Positions 24,574-33,971 of a stretch of DNA of 39,668 bases are shown piece by piece (within the stretch, counting starts at the first letter, position 1; each line of letters begins with the position of its first letter). The DNA comes from Aphodosoma sp045600865 (GTDB lineage Bacteria; Bacteroidota; Bacteroidia; Bacteroidales; Paludibacteraceae). The translations under genes were made by a program, and so were the position numbers. The stretch spans positions 1 to 39,668 of the forward strand of contig JAZRYS010000126.1 in NCBI GenBank assembly GCA_045600865.1, in the 5' to 3' direction. The notes under the pieces were generated by a model, which was not told the origin of the DNA, ran no database searches, and saw only the letters and a list, made by a program, of their open reading frames with translations.

Positions 24574-26355
24574 ATGACAAAACTATTGAGATTCTTGAAC
24601 TACAGAAAAGAGACATGGGCTCTCTGGGGAGTCCTGACGGCCACACTGCTCGTCAAGTCTCTGATTTTCCATATAACGTGCTTTGAAAATGGGTTTCACG
24701 ATTTCTTCCCACTCACAGCATCTCTGTGCTATGCCATGGCAGTAGCCATACCTGCCCTTATCTCGAAGCACAAGTGGCCTTTGATTGTCACCATAATAAT
24801 AGTTGACCTCTGGATGATATCCAATGTGCTCTATTACCGTGCCAACGAACTTTTCATAACAGTTGACTCTGTAAAGATGATAGGCGGACTCAAAGAGTTC
24901 GGAGGCTCTCTTACAGCATACACTGTTCCATTGATGTGGGTCAACAGCCTCGTAGGAATACTGGCTATTGTGGGTATATGCCTGATGCCTAAGAGCGTGA
25001 AGCGTGCCCCGATAACCGCTGTTGCCGTCATTGGTTTTACATATATAGTAACAGTCGTACCTGAGGGAAAGACATTCTACAAATATGAGTATCTGCCATA
25101 TTCTGATGCAATTAAGTTCTATGCGGAGCAAGATGACTATGGAACGCCCTACCGTCAGGACCACACTTGTGGCAAATATGGCCAACTATGTTTCATGCCA
25201 TACAACCAGACACGCATAGCGGCAATCAAAAGCCTGGAACTGACCAACGATGTTGTGAGAATAAATGACATTCTATGGTATGCAGGGGCGATTATCGTTT
25301 ATGACCTTGCGGCAAATTCTGTTGACGACAGTTTTGTCCAGCCACTGGACGAAAAAGAATGGACATCTTTGCTGGATGTTCCTGCCGAGGATTCGCTGAG
25401 AGGTGACCTGATAATAATACTTGTTGAGAGTCTTGAATCATGGCCGTTGCTGCAAGAACAGGCTGTTTCTGAAGAGATTGCGCCAAACTTGATGAATTTC
25501 ATACAACAAGAGGGCGAACACATACTGTATTGTACTGACGTAAGGTCGCAAGTGAGACATGGTGTCTCGGGTGACGGGCAGATGCTGGTCAACACCGGAA
25601 TGCTGCCTTTGAGAAACGGAGCAGCCTGTATGCTCTATGCCGACAACAAGTGGCCTAACATAGCCAGCCATTATGAACACTCAGTGGTGATAAATCCATC
25701 TAAATATGCTTGGAATCAGGTACTGATGACTCCTGCATACGGGTATAAAAACGAGATAACACAAGAGGAGATAATAAGCGACGGACAGGTTTTTGAGCAA
25801 CTCATTGCCGTATCAGACACTATCCAGTCGCCATTCTGCGTTCAGGTCATCACGATGGACACCCATACGCCATTCAGCGAAGGACGTGACCGTGGTTTGC
25901 AACTGCCTGATGGTATGCCTCAGTACATGCACGATTACATTGGCTGTTACAACAAGGTTGACGAATGTCTCGGCAAATGGCTGAATCTTGTCAAAGACAA
26001 TGAGAAACTAAGAAATGCAACGATTGTCATCACTGGCGACCATAGCATATTCAAGGAGGCATATCTTCGTGATTTCCATAAATTTGCACAGAGCTCAGGC
26101 TGGAATATCCCTGAGAAGGAATCAGCATGTCCGTTGATAATATACTCTCCGGATATGAAAGGCAGACGCATAGACACGCCATTATACCAGATGGACATAT
26201 ACCCAACCCTGAGAGAGTGGCTGGGCATCAGGTCTGAACGATGGAAGGGTTTCGGCATTGACATACTTCAGAATCAACAGAGAATCCTTGACTGCCAAGA
26301 AGCCAGCAATCTGTCCGAAAGGATAATCCGTACTAATGGGCATCTTGACAGGTGA
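24574..26355 (+). CDS. Membrane sulfatase-fold phosphotransferase (LtaS/EptA-like)
   Basis: 593 aa. About five transmembrane helices in the first ~165 residues, then an extracytoplasmic alkaline phosphatase/sulfatase domain: metal-site strand LIIILVESLESW near 280-291, RHGVSGDGQMLVNTGMLP with the likely nucleophile Ser or Thr, MDTHTPF, and the metal-binding GDHS (D489-H490). Relatives transfer glycerol-phosphate or phosphoethanolamine to surface polymers, or cleave sulfate. The helices argue for a cell-envelope transferase; the substrate is not known. Start at 24574 from promoter position; the ATG at 24569 meets a stop at once. It converges on sbcC with a gap of only 4 bases. Confidence 0.85.
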   Translation: MTKLLRFLNYRKETWALWGVLTATLLVKSLIFHITCFENGFHDFFPLTASLCYAMAVAIPALISKHKWPLIVTIIIVDLWMISNVLYYRANELFITVDSVKMIGGLKEFGGSLTAYTVPLMWVNSLVGILAIVGICLMPKSVKRAPITAVAVIGFTYIVTVVPEGKTFYKYEYLPYSDAIKFYAEQDDYGTPYRQDHTCGKYGQLCFMPYNQTRIAAIKSLELTNDVVRINDILWYAGAIIVYDLAANSVDDSFVQPLDEKEWTSLLDVPAEDSLRGDLIIILVESLESWPLLQEQAVSEEIAPNLMNFIQQEGEHILYCTDVRSQVRHGVSGDGQMLVNTGMLPLRNGAACMLYADNKWPNIASHYEHSVVINPSKYAWNQVLMTPAYGYKNEITQEEIISDGQVFEQLIAVSDTIQSPFCVQVITMDTHTPFSEGRDRGLQLPDGMPQYMHDYIGCYNKVDECLGKWLNLVKDNEKLRNATIVITGDHSIFKEAYLRDFHKFAQSSGWNIPEKESACPLIIYSPDMKGRRIDTPLYQMDIYPTLREWLGIRSERWKGFGIDILQNQQRILDCQEASNLSERIIRTNGHLDR

Positions 26356-26359
26356 CAGG

Positions 26360-29300
26360 TCAATATGGATATATCTCAATATGACTGCTGCCTGAATCGC
26401 CATTCTTGATAAGGCAAATCTGAGTTGTTATCCGCTCTTTCATTATGTCCGTATGGCTGATTACGCCGACTTTCTTGCCTTGCGAAGACTGGAGCATCGA
26501 GAGTGAGTCGATTACCATTGAAAGAGTCTCTGGGTCAAGCGTGCCAAAACCTTCGTCTATGAAGAGGTTTTCGAAATGTACGTTCCTTGACGAAAGAGAC
26601 GAAAGTCCAAGTGCCAGACCTAACGACACAATGAAAGTCTCACCACCTGACAACGATGTTGTATCGCGAATGACATCTGCCCTGTGATGGTCTATTATGC
26701 GGATGCCCAACGAGTTCCGGACATGCACCAGCTCATAGCGGTTGTTGAATTTGCGTATCTCTGCATTTGCATGTTCCACAAGAAACCTAAGGGTATAGCA
26801 TTGTGCTATCTTGCGGAGGGTCTTGCCATCAGAGGCTCCTATCGAGTCGTAAATCTCATTCCATTCGTCTGTCAGAGTCTTTGCGGCTTCTTTCTGGCAG
26901 AGCAAATCTCCCAGGGCAGACTCTGCCTCGTCATGTCTTTTCCTGCGTACGCGCAACTCTGTCAACTCATCGTTTGTCTTGCTGTTTATTTCATCAAGTC
27001 TTGCTTTCAGTTCTTCCTCGCTCTTTTTTGGCTTGTGATTCTGATGTTCTGCGTATGACTGTGTGGCAATGTTGAGTGCTGTGTTTATTTCAGTGAGTTT
27101 TGAATCCAATTCTGCCAGATGTTTTCGTATGGCCTCCCAGTCTTCGTTTGACTGACAGAGCATTACTATCTCTTCCAGTGTGGCAATGTCGTGCTCTTCA
27201 ATCCAGTGCTCAAGCCTCTTCTGCGTGTCTTGTGCTTTCTGCTGCTGCTCTTTCAGAGAACTTTCCGTTGCCTCAATCCTGCCGTTGATTGTTGTCATGT
27301 TTTCACGCAACAGGCTTATCTTCTCTTTCTTGTCAGCAACGTCTTCTGCCGCCTTCTCTTTCTTGTCGCTCAGTGCTTTCTCGAAAACGTCTGGGTCGTT
27401 GTTGCCTATCTCATCGTTTAATGACTGTCGTTTCTCGTCAACATTTTTGACGGCTTCTTCGTAAAGACGTTCAGCCGAGTCATAGTCCGATTTTTTCTCC
27501 CACCTCTCCTTTTCCAAACGGAGAAACTCAACCTTTCTGTTCAAATCATTATAAGCTTCCAGTGCTTTAGTGGCATTCTCAGCCGTCTTGCCAAGACTTT
27601 CTTTCAGCAGCAGCAACTGCTCTTCATCTGCCGGCCACTCTGGATATTGCTTTTTCACGGCACTCCATTCGCTTAACAGGCCATTCAACTCTTTCTGCAA
27701 TCTTTCCCGGTTCTCGCCAAGTTTCTTTTTCGAACCATTTACAGCACCTTGTTCTTTTACGAGCCTTTCTCTCCTTTTTCGTTCGTTTTCAACGTTATGT
27801 CTTTTGGAATTAAGCAGTTCTGACAATTCATTCACAACGGTCATAACCTTTTCGCCATCGCAATAAGGATGGGCTGTCGCACCACACAGCGGGCAGGCTT
27901 CTCCCTCTTTCAGTTTTTGCCTGTGCAGCCTCCAGTTTTCGCTTGTCATGAGCGTGTAGGTGTCCTGAAGGGTCTGAAGTTCTCCTTCTATCGCAAGAAG
28001 GTCAATCTGCTTCAACTCATTGTTTATCTCGTTCTCTCGGACGGCCAACTTGCCAAGTTCTTCGTCGTTGACTTTCGATTCTGTCCTTTTTTTCTTGCCC
28101 TCCTGCATTATGCGTATGGCATTTGACATGTCGTTCAGACATTTGTCTGCCTTGCTTTTGGCATTCTGCAATTCCGAAAGATTCTCTCTTTTCAGATTTT
28201 CTTCTTCTTTTTCGAACAGTTCTTTTGCGTTGGCGATATAGTCGTTATCCCGCTTTGCTTTCCTGTTTGCCTCGTCAAGGGCTTTCTTGCACGAACGCAT
28301 GTTCTCCTCTTTCTCTCTCTGACTGTCTAAGGCGGCATTCAGTTCTGCCTTGACAGCACGTGCAGCATTTATGTGAGGCTTTTGCTGGTCGTATTGCTTT
28401 GCCGCCTCTTCCGCCAACTGGTTCAGTGTGTCAAGTTCTTTCTCCTCCTGTTCTGTCTTGTTGACATATTCCGCACGCTTCTTACATAAATCTTCCAATG
28501 CCTCCGTGCCTTTGACTATCTCATGGCGAATGTCCTGACCCTCTTTGTAAAGTGCTGTGGCAGCAAGTGTTGCATCATGAAGGGCGAGGCGGTTTTTGTC
28601 TGCTTTTGCATTCTCGATTTCTCTGTCTGCTTCTCTCTTGTGGTCGGTTGTCCTGTCGAGAGATTCTTTCAGCTTAACCTCTTCTGCAAACCATTTCAAA
28701 GACTCGTTGACTTTCAGCAACTCTTCTTTTTCCTTCTTTTCCTCCTCTTCCAGAGCTGCCGTCCTTTCTTCTATCTGTTGCAGTTCTTCTGGCGGGATTA
28801 TGTTTTGCGAATATATCGAGCACTTGTCGTTCAAGGTGTTAAACTCTGTTGCAGCCTTCTCTTTCTCCTCCTTGATTGCTGAAGCAATGTTACGATACAT
28901 TTCACCACAGCCCACCAGTTTCTCAAGCAGCTGATAGCGTTCTTCCTCGTTGGCCACAAGAAAGTTGGCAAAAGAGCCTTGCGCTATAAGCACCGTGCGC
29001 AGAAATTCTTCATAATCAAGACCTATTATGGTTGGCAATTCATTCCAGTCAACCTCCTCTTCTGATGAATCAGGTGCTATTCTCGTCAGTCTTGTAACTA
29101 CATCGTCGAAAGCCTTCTGCTTGAACGACACATGCCATTCTGCACGATAGACATATCCGTTGTTTGCAATGAAGGTCAGTTTGCTGTAGCCTGCTTTCTT
29201 GCCTTGCGACAGTATGTTGCGTCCATCGGTAGGTGCAAGTTGGTTCTTTCTTGCCTCTTCTGGTTCGCCGTAGATTTTTATGTTTTGATTGCGTTCGCCT

Positions 29301-29500
29301 TTCTTCTTGGGGTAACGTGGTGCACGGTTGTAGAGTGCAAGGCAGATAGCGTCAAGAATTGTAGATTTGCCAGAACCTGTAGGCCCTACGATGCTGAAGA
29401 TGTTGCTGTTCTTCAGAGCTCCTTTCTCGAAATCTATCACTTCTCCTGATGGGCGGTCCAGCGATGCAAGGTTCAGTATTTCCAGTTTCAGTAGTCTCAT
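26360..29500 (-). CDS. sbcC: Exonuclease subunit SbcC (Rad50-like SMC ATPase)
   Basis: 1046 aa. Walker A GPTGSGKS (39-46), long coiled coils on both sides of a zinc hook CPLC (C536, C539), the ABC signature SGGETFIVSLGLAL and Walker B LFIDEGFGTLD near the C-terminus. With SbcD it forms the complex that cuts hairpins and processes blocked DNA ends, important at palindromes. Its ATG overlaps the sbcD stop by four bases (ATGA), which implies translational coupling. The window is rich in long perfect palindromes, the natural substrate of this complex. Confidence 0.96.
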   Translation of the reverse strand: MRLLKLEILNLASLDRPSGEVIDFEKGALKNSNIFSIVGPTGSGKSTILDAICLALYNRAPRYPKKKGERNQNIKIYGEPEEARKNQLAPTDGRNILSQGKKAGYSKLTFIANNGYVYRAEWHVSFKQKAFDDVVTRLTRIAPDSSEEEVDWNELPTIIGLDYEEFLRTVLIAQGSFANFLVANEEERYQLLEKLVGCGEMYRNIASAIKEEKEKAATEFNTLNDKCSIYSQNIIPPEELQQIEERTAALEEEEKKEKEELLKVNESLKWFAEEVKLKESLDRTTDHKREADREIENAKADKNRLALHDATLAATALYKEGQDIRHEIVKGTEALEDLCKKRAEYVNKTEQEEKELDTLNQLAEEAAKQYDQQKPHINAARAVKAELNAALDSQREKEENMRSCKKALDEANRKAKRDNDYIANAKELFEKEEENLKRENLSELQNAKSKADKCLNDMSNAIRIMQEGKKKRTESKVNDEELGKLAVRENEINNELKQIDLLAIEGELQTLQDTYTLMTSENWRLHRQKLKEGEACPLCGATAHPYCDGEKVMTVVNELSELLNSKRHNVENERKRRERLVKEQGAVNGSKKKLGENRERLQKELNGLLSEWSAVKKQYPEWPADEEQLLLLKESLGKTAENATKALEAYNDLNRKVEFLRLEKERWEKKSDYDSAERLYEEAVKNVDEKRQSLNDEIGNNDPDVFEKALSDKKEKAAEDVADKKEKISLLRENMTTINGRIEATESSLKEQQQKAQDTQKRLEHWIEEHDIATLEEIVMLCQSNEDWEAIRKHLAELDSKLTEINTALNIATQSYAEHQNHKPKKSEEELKARLDEINSKTNDELTELRVRRKRHDEAESALGDLLCQKEAAKTLTDEWNEIYDSIGASDGKTLRKIAQCYTLRFLVEHANAEIRKFNNRYELVHVRNSLGIRIIDHHRADVIRDTTSLSGGETFIVSLGLALGLSSLSSRNVHFENLFIDEGFGTLDPETLSMVIDSLSMLQSSQGKKVGVISHTDIMKERITTQICLIKNGDSGSSHIEIYPY

Positions 29501-30711
29501 GGCAGTATGTCTTTGATTATGTCAGCCATCAATTCTTCTTGGTGCTCGCTCATCTCTTTGCCGTGTTTTATGGCGAACGCCTCCTTCAGAGTGTCCATGG
29601 GATTGCGGTTTGTAATGTCGTCGATTGTCGTTATGGCCTCAGAGTTGGCAATTGTGGCGAGGTCGAGCGTCGGCAATATCTTCTGAATCTTACAGAGCAC
29701 GGCATCTTTGGCCTTCACAGCCTCCTCCAGTTCGCAGATTACATCGTTGTCAACCTTGTCGAGCACTACATTGAGTGTTACGTAGTCAAACGAATCGTTC
29801 AGTGTACCCTCGTCACTGCGGTCTCTCAGTTCGCGTTTTATCAGTTTTTTCACCTCTGAAGGCTTCATCTGCACGTCACCTCCTGGCAGGATGCGTAACC
29901 TGTGCTGCGGTGTGTATTCTATGAAATCGACATTTATCCTGTCGTTGATGGTGATAAGGTCAACGCCATGCTTGTAGTCAACTTCGGCAAACGACATTGG
30001 CAATATGCTGCCCGTGTATCTCGCCCAGTTGGTGTTCCATATATGCTGGCGTTTGTGTATGTGTCCGCAGGTCATGTAGTCAGGGTGGTCGCTCCATCTA
30101 TCTATGTTCACCTCCTCCTGACCGCCGATAATAATCTTCTCGCTTGCATCGTTTTTTGCAATATCGGCACCTTTGGCATAAAGGTGTGCCATCATGATAA
30201 TCTTCTTGCCTTCATGCAGTTCTCTTGCCCTTGTTGTCAGCTCTTTCATGAAGTTGTTCACTCCTTCGGAATATTCTCTGCCCATCATCATGTCGTAGCG
30301 TAGATAGGGCACAGCCAACACGACTGCCTCTTCGCCCTGCTTGTTGCCTACAGGAATGATAAGGTCGTCGAGATTATCAGTGACTCTTCCTCTAACCTCA
30401 ATGTTGTAGCGCGAAAGCAAAGGCCGTGGAGCCTCCAGCCTGTTGGCAGAGTCGTGATTGCCGGCAGTGATGATAATCGTCATCTCAGGACAGATTCCTG
30501 TGGCTTCAGCCAGAAACTCATAATATGCCGTCTGTGCAGCAGCCGAAGGATTGCCGTTGTCGAACACGTCACCTGCCACTAACAGCGCATCAGGCTTCTG
30601 CTCCTCAATCTGCCTGAGAAGCCAGACGAGGAAATGCCTATGTTCCGGCAGACGGTCATTGCCATGGAACATATTCCCTATATGCCAGTCGCTCGTTGCT
30701 ATTATCTTCAT
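29497..30711 (-). CDS. sbcD: Exonuclease subunit SbcD (Mre11-like)
   Basis: 404 aa from the ATG at 30711, chosen because MKIIATSDWHIG is the family start and the -7 box at 30751 lies inside any longer frame. Phosphoesterase motifs: DWH (8-10), GDVFDNG, GNHDSAN, and CGHIHKRQ, which supply the Mn-binding residues. It is the nuclease partner of SbcC, with overlapping genes. Length is normal. Confidence 0.96.
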   Translation of the reverse strand: MKIIATSDWHIGNMFHGNDRLPEHRHFLVWLLRQIEEQKPDALLVAGDVFDNGNPSAAAQTAYYEFLAEATGICPEMTIIITAGNHDSANRLEAPRPLLSRYNIEVRGRVTDNLDDLIIPVGNKQGEEAVVLAVPYLRYDMMMGREYSEGVNNFMKELTTRARELHEGKKIIMMAHLYAKGADIAKNDASEKIIIGGQEEVNIDRWSDHPDYMTCGHIHKRQHIWNTNWARYTGSILPMSFAEVDYKHGVDLITINDRINVDFIEYTPQHRLRILPGGDVQMKPSEVKKLIKRELRDRSDEGTLNDSFDYVTLNVVLDKVDNDVICELEEAVKAKDAVLCKIQKILPTLDLATIANSEAITTIDDITNRNPMDTLKEAFAIKHGKEMSEHQEELMADIIKDILP

Positions 30712-30750
30712 GATTCTTTGTGGCTTGGCGGATAAGCCACCAAGAGGCTG

Positions 30751-30758
30751 CAAAGTTA
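30751..30758 (-). promoter_or_regulatory. -7 promoter box of sbcDC
   Basis: TAACTTTG on the minus strand, followed by CAGCC, 39 bases before the sbcD start. Confidence 0.7.
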
Positions 30759-30836
30759 CTACAATATTATGAATTGAGCAAAGAATAGACAAAGAAATTG
30801 TTCACTTTTCGTATGAATGGCCGAACAAAGCCGACA

Positions 30837-30905
30837 AAAAACAGCGGATTTTCTACCCAAATCGCATAAAAAAAACCACATTTGGATAAAAAATACGCTG
30901 TTTTT
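30837..30905. repeat. Upstream copy of ATPase-flanking palindrome
   Basis: Arms 30837-30862 and 30880-30905 (AAAAACAGCGGATTTT outermost) with three mismatches, loop of 17 A-rich bases. It lies just upstream of the promoter of the next gene and matches 32408-32477 closely, loop included. Confidence 0.9.
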
Positions 30906-30928
30906 ATTGCGGATTGAAAAAAAAGTCG

Positions 30929-30936
30929 TACCTTTG
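30929..30936 (+). promoter_or_regulatory. -7 promoter box of DUF234-type ATPase
   Basis: TACCTTTG, 24 bases upstream of the ATG at 30961. Confidence 0.72.
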
Positions 30937-30960
30937 CGGTCGCAAATTCAATGGAATGAT

Positions 30961-32388
30961 ATGGCTGCAAAACTTATTGGAAGAAAGCGTGAATGCAAGG
31001 TTCTGGACGATTGCATGACCTCTGACCGTTCGGAGTTCGTAATAGTCTATGGTCGAAGGCGTGTGGGTAAGACTTACCTTGTGGATCAATACTTTAAGAG
31101 TAAGTTCGACTTCACTTTCGTGGGAGGTCACAACTTGCCTAAAAGGCGTCAGCTGACCAGTTTCGCTAAGGCTCTCAGGACAGCATCTGGAGGGAAGGGC
31201 TTCGCCCCATTCAAAGACTGGTTTGAAGCTTTCGATGCACTTGAGCAGTATTTAGGTTCCATCAGGAAGAAAGGAAAGAAAGTTGTTTTCATTGACGAGA
31301 TGCCATGGATTGACAATCAAAAGTCTGAGTTTGTGGCGGCATTGGAGAATTTCTGGAATGGCTGGGCTGCTCGACGTGGCGACATAATGTTCATTGCCAG
31401 TGGTTCTGCCAGCTCGTGGATGATGGATAAGATTGTCGATAACAAAGGGGGATTGCATGCCCGTATAACAAACAGCATATACCTCAGACCTTTCACATTG
31501 GCAGAGACTGAGGAATACCTTGCTTCGCGCAAATTCAGATGGGACAGATATCAGGTCATGCAATGCTACATGGTGATGGGTGGAGTTCCTTATTATCTGA
31601 GCCTCCTAAGGAGTGGCGACAGCTTGGTTCAAAACATCGACAGGCTTTTCTTTTCAACCAATGCCATGATGAAGGTTGAGTTTGATGAGCTCTACAATGC
31701 CGTCTTTTCAAAGGCAGACCATTATATTGCGATAGTTCGCGAACTCTACAAACACAAAGATGGAATGACACGTAAGGAAATATCTGAGGCTACGGGACTT
31801 AGCGGTGGAGTGCTCAGCAAAATACTGCGAAACCTGGTTACGTGTGATTTCGTGGGCAGGTCTTCGAGATATGGCTCTAAATCAAAAAATGTGCTGTTCC
31901 GTCTGGTTGATTTCTATACGCTTTTCTACTACAAATTCGTGGCGAACTATAGCGGAGGTGACGACATTTGGTGGACACACAATTTCCAGACAAGAAGCGT
32001 TGAATCATGGATGGGTATAAGTTTCGAATTGCTGTGTCAGCAACATACCCAGCAGATAAAGAGGGCATTAGGCATATCGGGCATCTCAACCGAGATTTCA
32101 TCATGGAGGAAAACAGGCGATTCTGAAACCAAAGGGGCACAGATTGACATGGTTATTGAAAGGTCAGACAGAATGATTCATTTGTGCGAGATGAAATTCA
32201 GTCGTGGAAAATATACGATTTCAAAGGAATACGGAAGTTGGATAAGAGAGCGGATAGAAATGTTCCGCAACGAGAGTGCATCAGGTAAAGGCTTGATTTG
32301 CACTTTTATAACAACTGGCGGAGTATCAAAAGGCAAGCACTCTTCCATAGTGGATTCAGAAGTGAAGATGGATGATTTATTCACATAA
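30961..32388 (+). CDS. Archaeal-type ATPase with DUF234-like nuclease-fold C-terminus
   Basis: 475 aa from 30961. The frame is open further up but the promoter lies inside it, and the ATG at 30951 meets a stop. P-loop GRRRVGKT (31-38), Walker B VVFIDEMPW (D112-E113), a winged-helix region near 270-300 (MTRKEISEATGLSGGVLSKI), and a C-terminal domain with QIDMVIE and CEMK (D396, E410, K412) fitting the PD-(D/E)XK pattern. The family is abundant in archaea and Bacteroidales and has no settled function. It is bracketed by two copies of one palindrome, 20 bases after its stop and just before its promoter. Confidence 0.87.
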   Translation: MAAKLIGRKRECKVLDDCMTSDRSEFVIVYGRRRVGKTYLVDQYFKSKFDFTFVGGHNLPKRRQLTSFAKALRTASGGKGFAPFKDWFEAFDALEQYLGSIRKKGKKVVFIDEMPWIDNQKSEFVAALENFWNGWAARRGDIMFIASGSASSWMMDKIVDNKGGLHARITNSIYLRPFTLAETEEYLASRKFRWDRYQVMQCYMVMGGVPYYLSLLRSGDSLVQNIDRLFFSTNAMMKVEFDELYNAVFSKADHYIAIVRELYKHKDGMTRKEISEATGLSGGVLSKILRNLVTCDFVGRSSRYGSKSKNVLFRLVDFYTLFYYKFVANYSGGDDIWWTHNFQTRSVESWMGISFELLCQQHTQQIKRALGISGISTEISSWRKTGDSETKGAQIDMVIERSDRMIHLCEMKFSRGKYTISKEYGSWIRERIEMFRNESASGKGLICTFITTGGVSKGKHSSIVDSEVKMDDLFT

Positions 32389-32407
32389 ACAAGCATTTTC
32401 AGCAGAC

Positions 32408-32477
32408 AAAAACAGCGGATTTTTTATCCAAATCGCACAAAAAAAACACACATTTGGATAAAAAATCCGCTGTTTTT
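32408..32477. repeat. Downstream copy of ATPase-flanking palindrome, perfect arms
   Basis: The 26-bp arms 32408-32433 and 32452-32477 are exact reverse complements; the outer end reads GCTGTTTTT, so it could also act as a terminator in both directions. A second hairpin (CGTATGCC / GGCATACG) follows at 32508-32535. Confidence 0.92.
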
Positions 32478-32648
32478 GGATGGCCAAAGGGAAATAAAAC
32501 GTTTCTCGTATGCCTTTTATGCTCTGGGCATACGATCTCAGCACTGAATGAACATGTGAAAGGCAGTATGCTATTCCTTCAAAAAATATTCAGCAAATAA
32601 TTCAGAAAACGTTTGTCCAGTTCAAGAATTATCACCACCTTTGCAGTG

Positions 32649-32702
32649 CTATTGGTTTGAAAAAGTGTATCGAATAGCATATTATTGGTTTGAAAAAGTG
32701 TT
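32649..32702. repeat. 33-bp-period repeats before truncated ATPase gene
   Basis: ATTGGTTTGAAAAAGTGT occurs at 32651 and 32684, exactly 33 bases apart, between an ACCTTTGC promoter-like box (32636-32643) and the ATG at 32726. The core resembles the repeats at 24381-24446 read on the other strand. Confidence 0.85.
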
Positions 32703-32725
32703 ATCTATCATTATTATAGTGAGTT

Positions 32726-32872
32726 ATGTATAGAAGGAAAATAGAAGATGAGCTTCTGTCGTGGAAGCAAAGACCCAATCACAAACCATTGGTTGTTAAG
32801 GGTGTCAGACAGTGCGGCAAGTCAACTTCAGTAAATATCGTCAAGGTCAGATTGCTCTGTTCTTTCGAGTAA
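32726..32872 (+). pseudogene. Truncated AAA_14 ATPase gene (5' end only)
   Basis: 48 codons. MYRRKIEDELLSWKQRPNHK, then PLVVKGVRQCGKSTSV, is a clear homolog of the start of the ATPase at 24376, including the P-loop. Homology breaks off right after the P-loop and a stop follows; the remaining ~400 codons are gone. The leader repeats survive intact. Confidence 0.9.
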
Positions 32873-32960
32873 TGGTTGGGTTATAGCATGAGAATCCAAC
32901 TTCAAAAAACAATAATCAAAAAAACTCTCAGAAACATTTTTCCAATTCAAAAAATTGTCG

Positions 32961-32968
32961 TACCTTTG
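32961..32968 (+). promoter_or_regulatory. Distal -7 promoter box
   Basis: TACCTTTG, 136 bases before the gene at 33104. Either a second promoter for that operon or the relic of a lost gene. Confidence 0.5.
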
Positions 32969-33035
32969 TAGCGCAAACCTGCGCCAATGGGAATGTGTTT
33001 TCCGAACGAAGTTGTCATAAGATATAAATTTTTTC

Positions 33036-33060
33036 ATAGTGTGCCGCAAATTGGCACTAT
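33036..33060. promoter_or_regulatory. Palindrome, candidate operator of the WYL operon
   Basis: ATAGTGTGCC - 7 bases - GGCACTAT: eight paired bases per side with a two-base bulge, ending 7 bases before the proximal -7 box. The position suits a repressor dimer blocking the promoter. Confidence 0.5.
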
Positions 33061-33067
33061 TATATGC

Positions 33068-33075
33068 TATCTTTG
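33068..33075 (+). promoter_or_regulatory. Proximal -7 promoter box of three-gene operon
   Basis: TATCTTTG, 28 bases before the ATG at 33104. Confidence 0.68.
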
Positions 33076-33103
33076 CATCCGAAATTTAAAGTGTTAAAGA
33101 ATT

Positions 33104-33970
33104 ATGGATACTGACCAGTTTGTAGAGAAGTTTAACTCCTTGCGAAACAATTGTGACGAGAAAGTTCTTCATCACGTAATTAATTCGCTTGACGCGAAGA
33201 CGATTGATGCACTGATTGACTTGTGCGATGATGTCATGGACGACACCTATTCTTACTTGCGATGGCGGAGAAATCACATGACATTGCCTGTTGCTGATTT
33301 TCATAAAAACGAATCAGTCGGACAGTTGCTTGAATGGTACAATAATCCAAAGAGCAAGAAGGTCGTCCATGCCCGCAAGCAATTATCCAAAAGGTTTGAG
33401 AACCTTTCATACGATGAGCAATGCACGGTTATTGATTCATTCATGCAGCGCGGCAATATTTCAGGCATGGTTTTCTGCTGCAAATACTTGAACAACGATG
33501 CTTTCTGGAAAGAGGAGTACCTGCCATTGCTGGAGCAAAGTCTGGATCATCTGATAACGGAAAATGTGCGTTCTGCATATCCTGTGATTAGAATTGCAGT
33601 AGTCCGTTCTTCACAGCAATACATCGAGAAACTTATTCGCGAACTTGACAAGCACTGTTTGACAGACTCTTTTTATTCGATGACTCAACATGATTTGTTG
33701 ATTCCACTTTTGATAGTTTGCGAGAAACTGCCTGACGAGGTGTTGAAGAATAATGCCCTGACGACTGACGAATATGTTTATGTCATGGCAAGGAAAGGAT
33801 TGAAAGTCCCTGAGGCAATGGCATCTATGGCACTGAATGAAATCACGGCTGACGAAATAATTTCTAAGCCCAAGATGGACATTGTAGTCCGTTCAATAGC
33901 CAAGATGGGCTATTATGACCTGTTGTTCGATTATGGCGTTAAATTGAAAGAAAGCAAACTCGATTTTTGA
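33104..33970 (+). CDS. Helical protein of unknown function, first gene of nuclease-WYL operon
   Basis: 288 aa, no family recognised, no signal peptide or membrane segment. The sequence is almost wholly helical with regularly spaced Leu/Val and several short repeats of the type LxxxLIxxLD, suggesting an alpha-solenoid or helical bundle. Examples are VLHHVINSLDAKTIDALIDL (20-39) and the 190-250 region. It is probably cytosolic. It has the operon promoter with the palindrome at 33036, and its stop is one base before the nuclease start, so the two proteins are likely made together and may form a complex (inference). Confidence 0.8.
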   Translation: MDTDQFVEKFNSLRNNCDEKVLHHVINSLDAKTIDALIDLCDDVMDDTYSYLRWRRNHMTLPVADFHKNESVGQLLEWYNNPKSKKVVHARKQLSKRFENLSYDEQCTVIDSFMQRGNISGMVFCCKYLNNDAFWKEEYLPLLEQSLDHLITENVRSAYPVIRIAVVRSSQQYIEKLIRELDKHCLTDSFYSMTQHDLLIPLLIVCEKLPDEVLKNNALTTDEYVYVMARKGLKVPEAMASMALNEITADEIISKPKMDIVVRSIAKMGYYDLLFDYGVKLKESKLDF

Positions 33971-33971
33971 T

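Noticed and set aside
28523..28934. Several long plus-strand frames opposite sbcC
   Set aside because: Ser/Phe/Leu/Cys-rich translations typical of the antisense of coiled-coil coding DNA.
30712..30792. 27 extra N-terminal residues for SbcD
   Set aside because: The promoter box lies inside this stretch and the family start is MKIIATSDWHIG.
30817..30960. 48 extra N-terminal residues for the DUF234-type ATPase
   Set aside because: They would be encoded by the palindrome and promoter; the P-loop domain starts normally from 30961.
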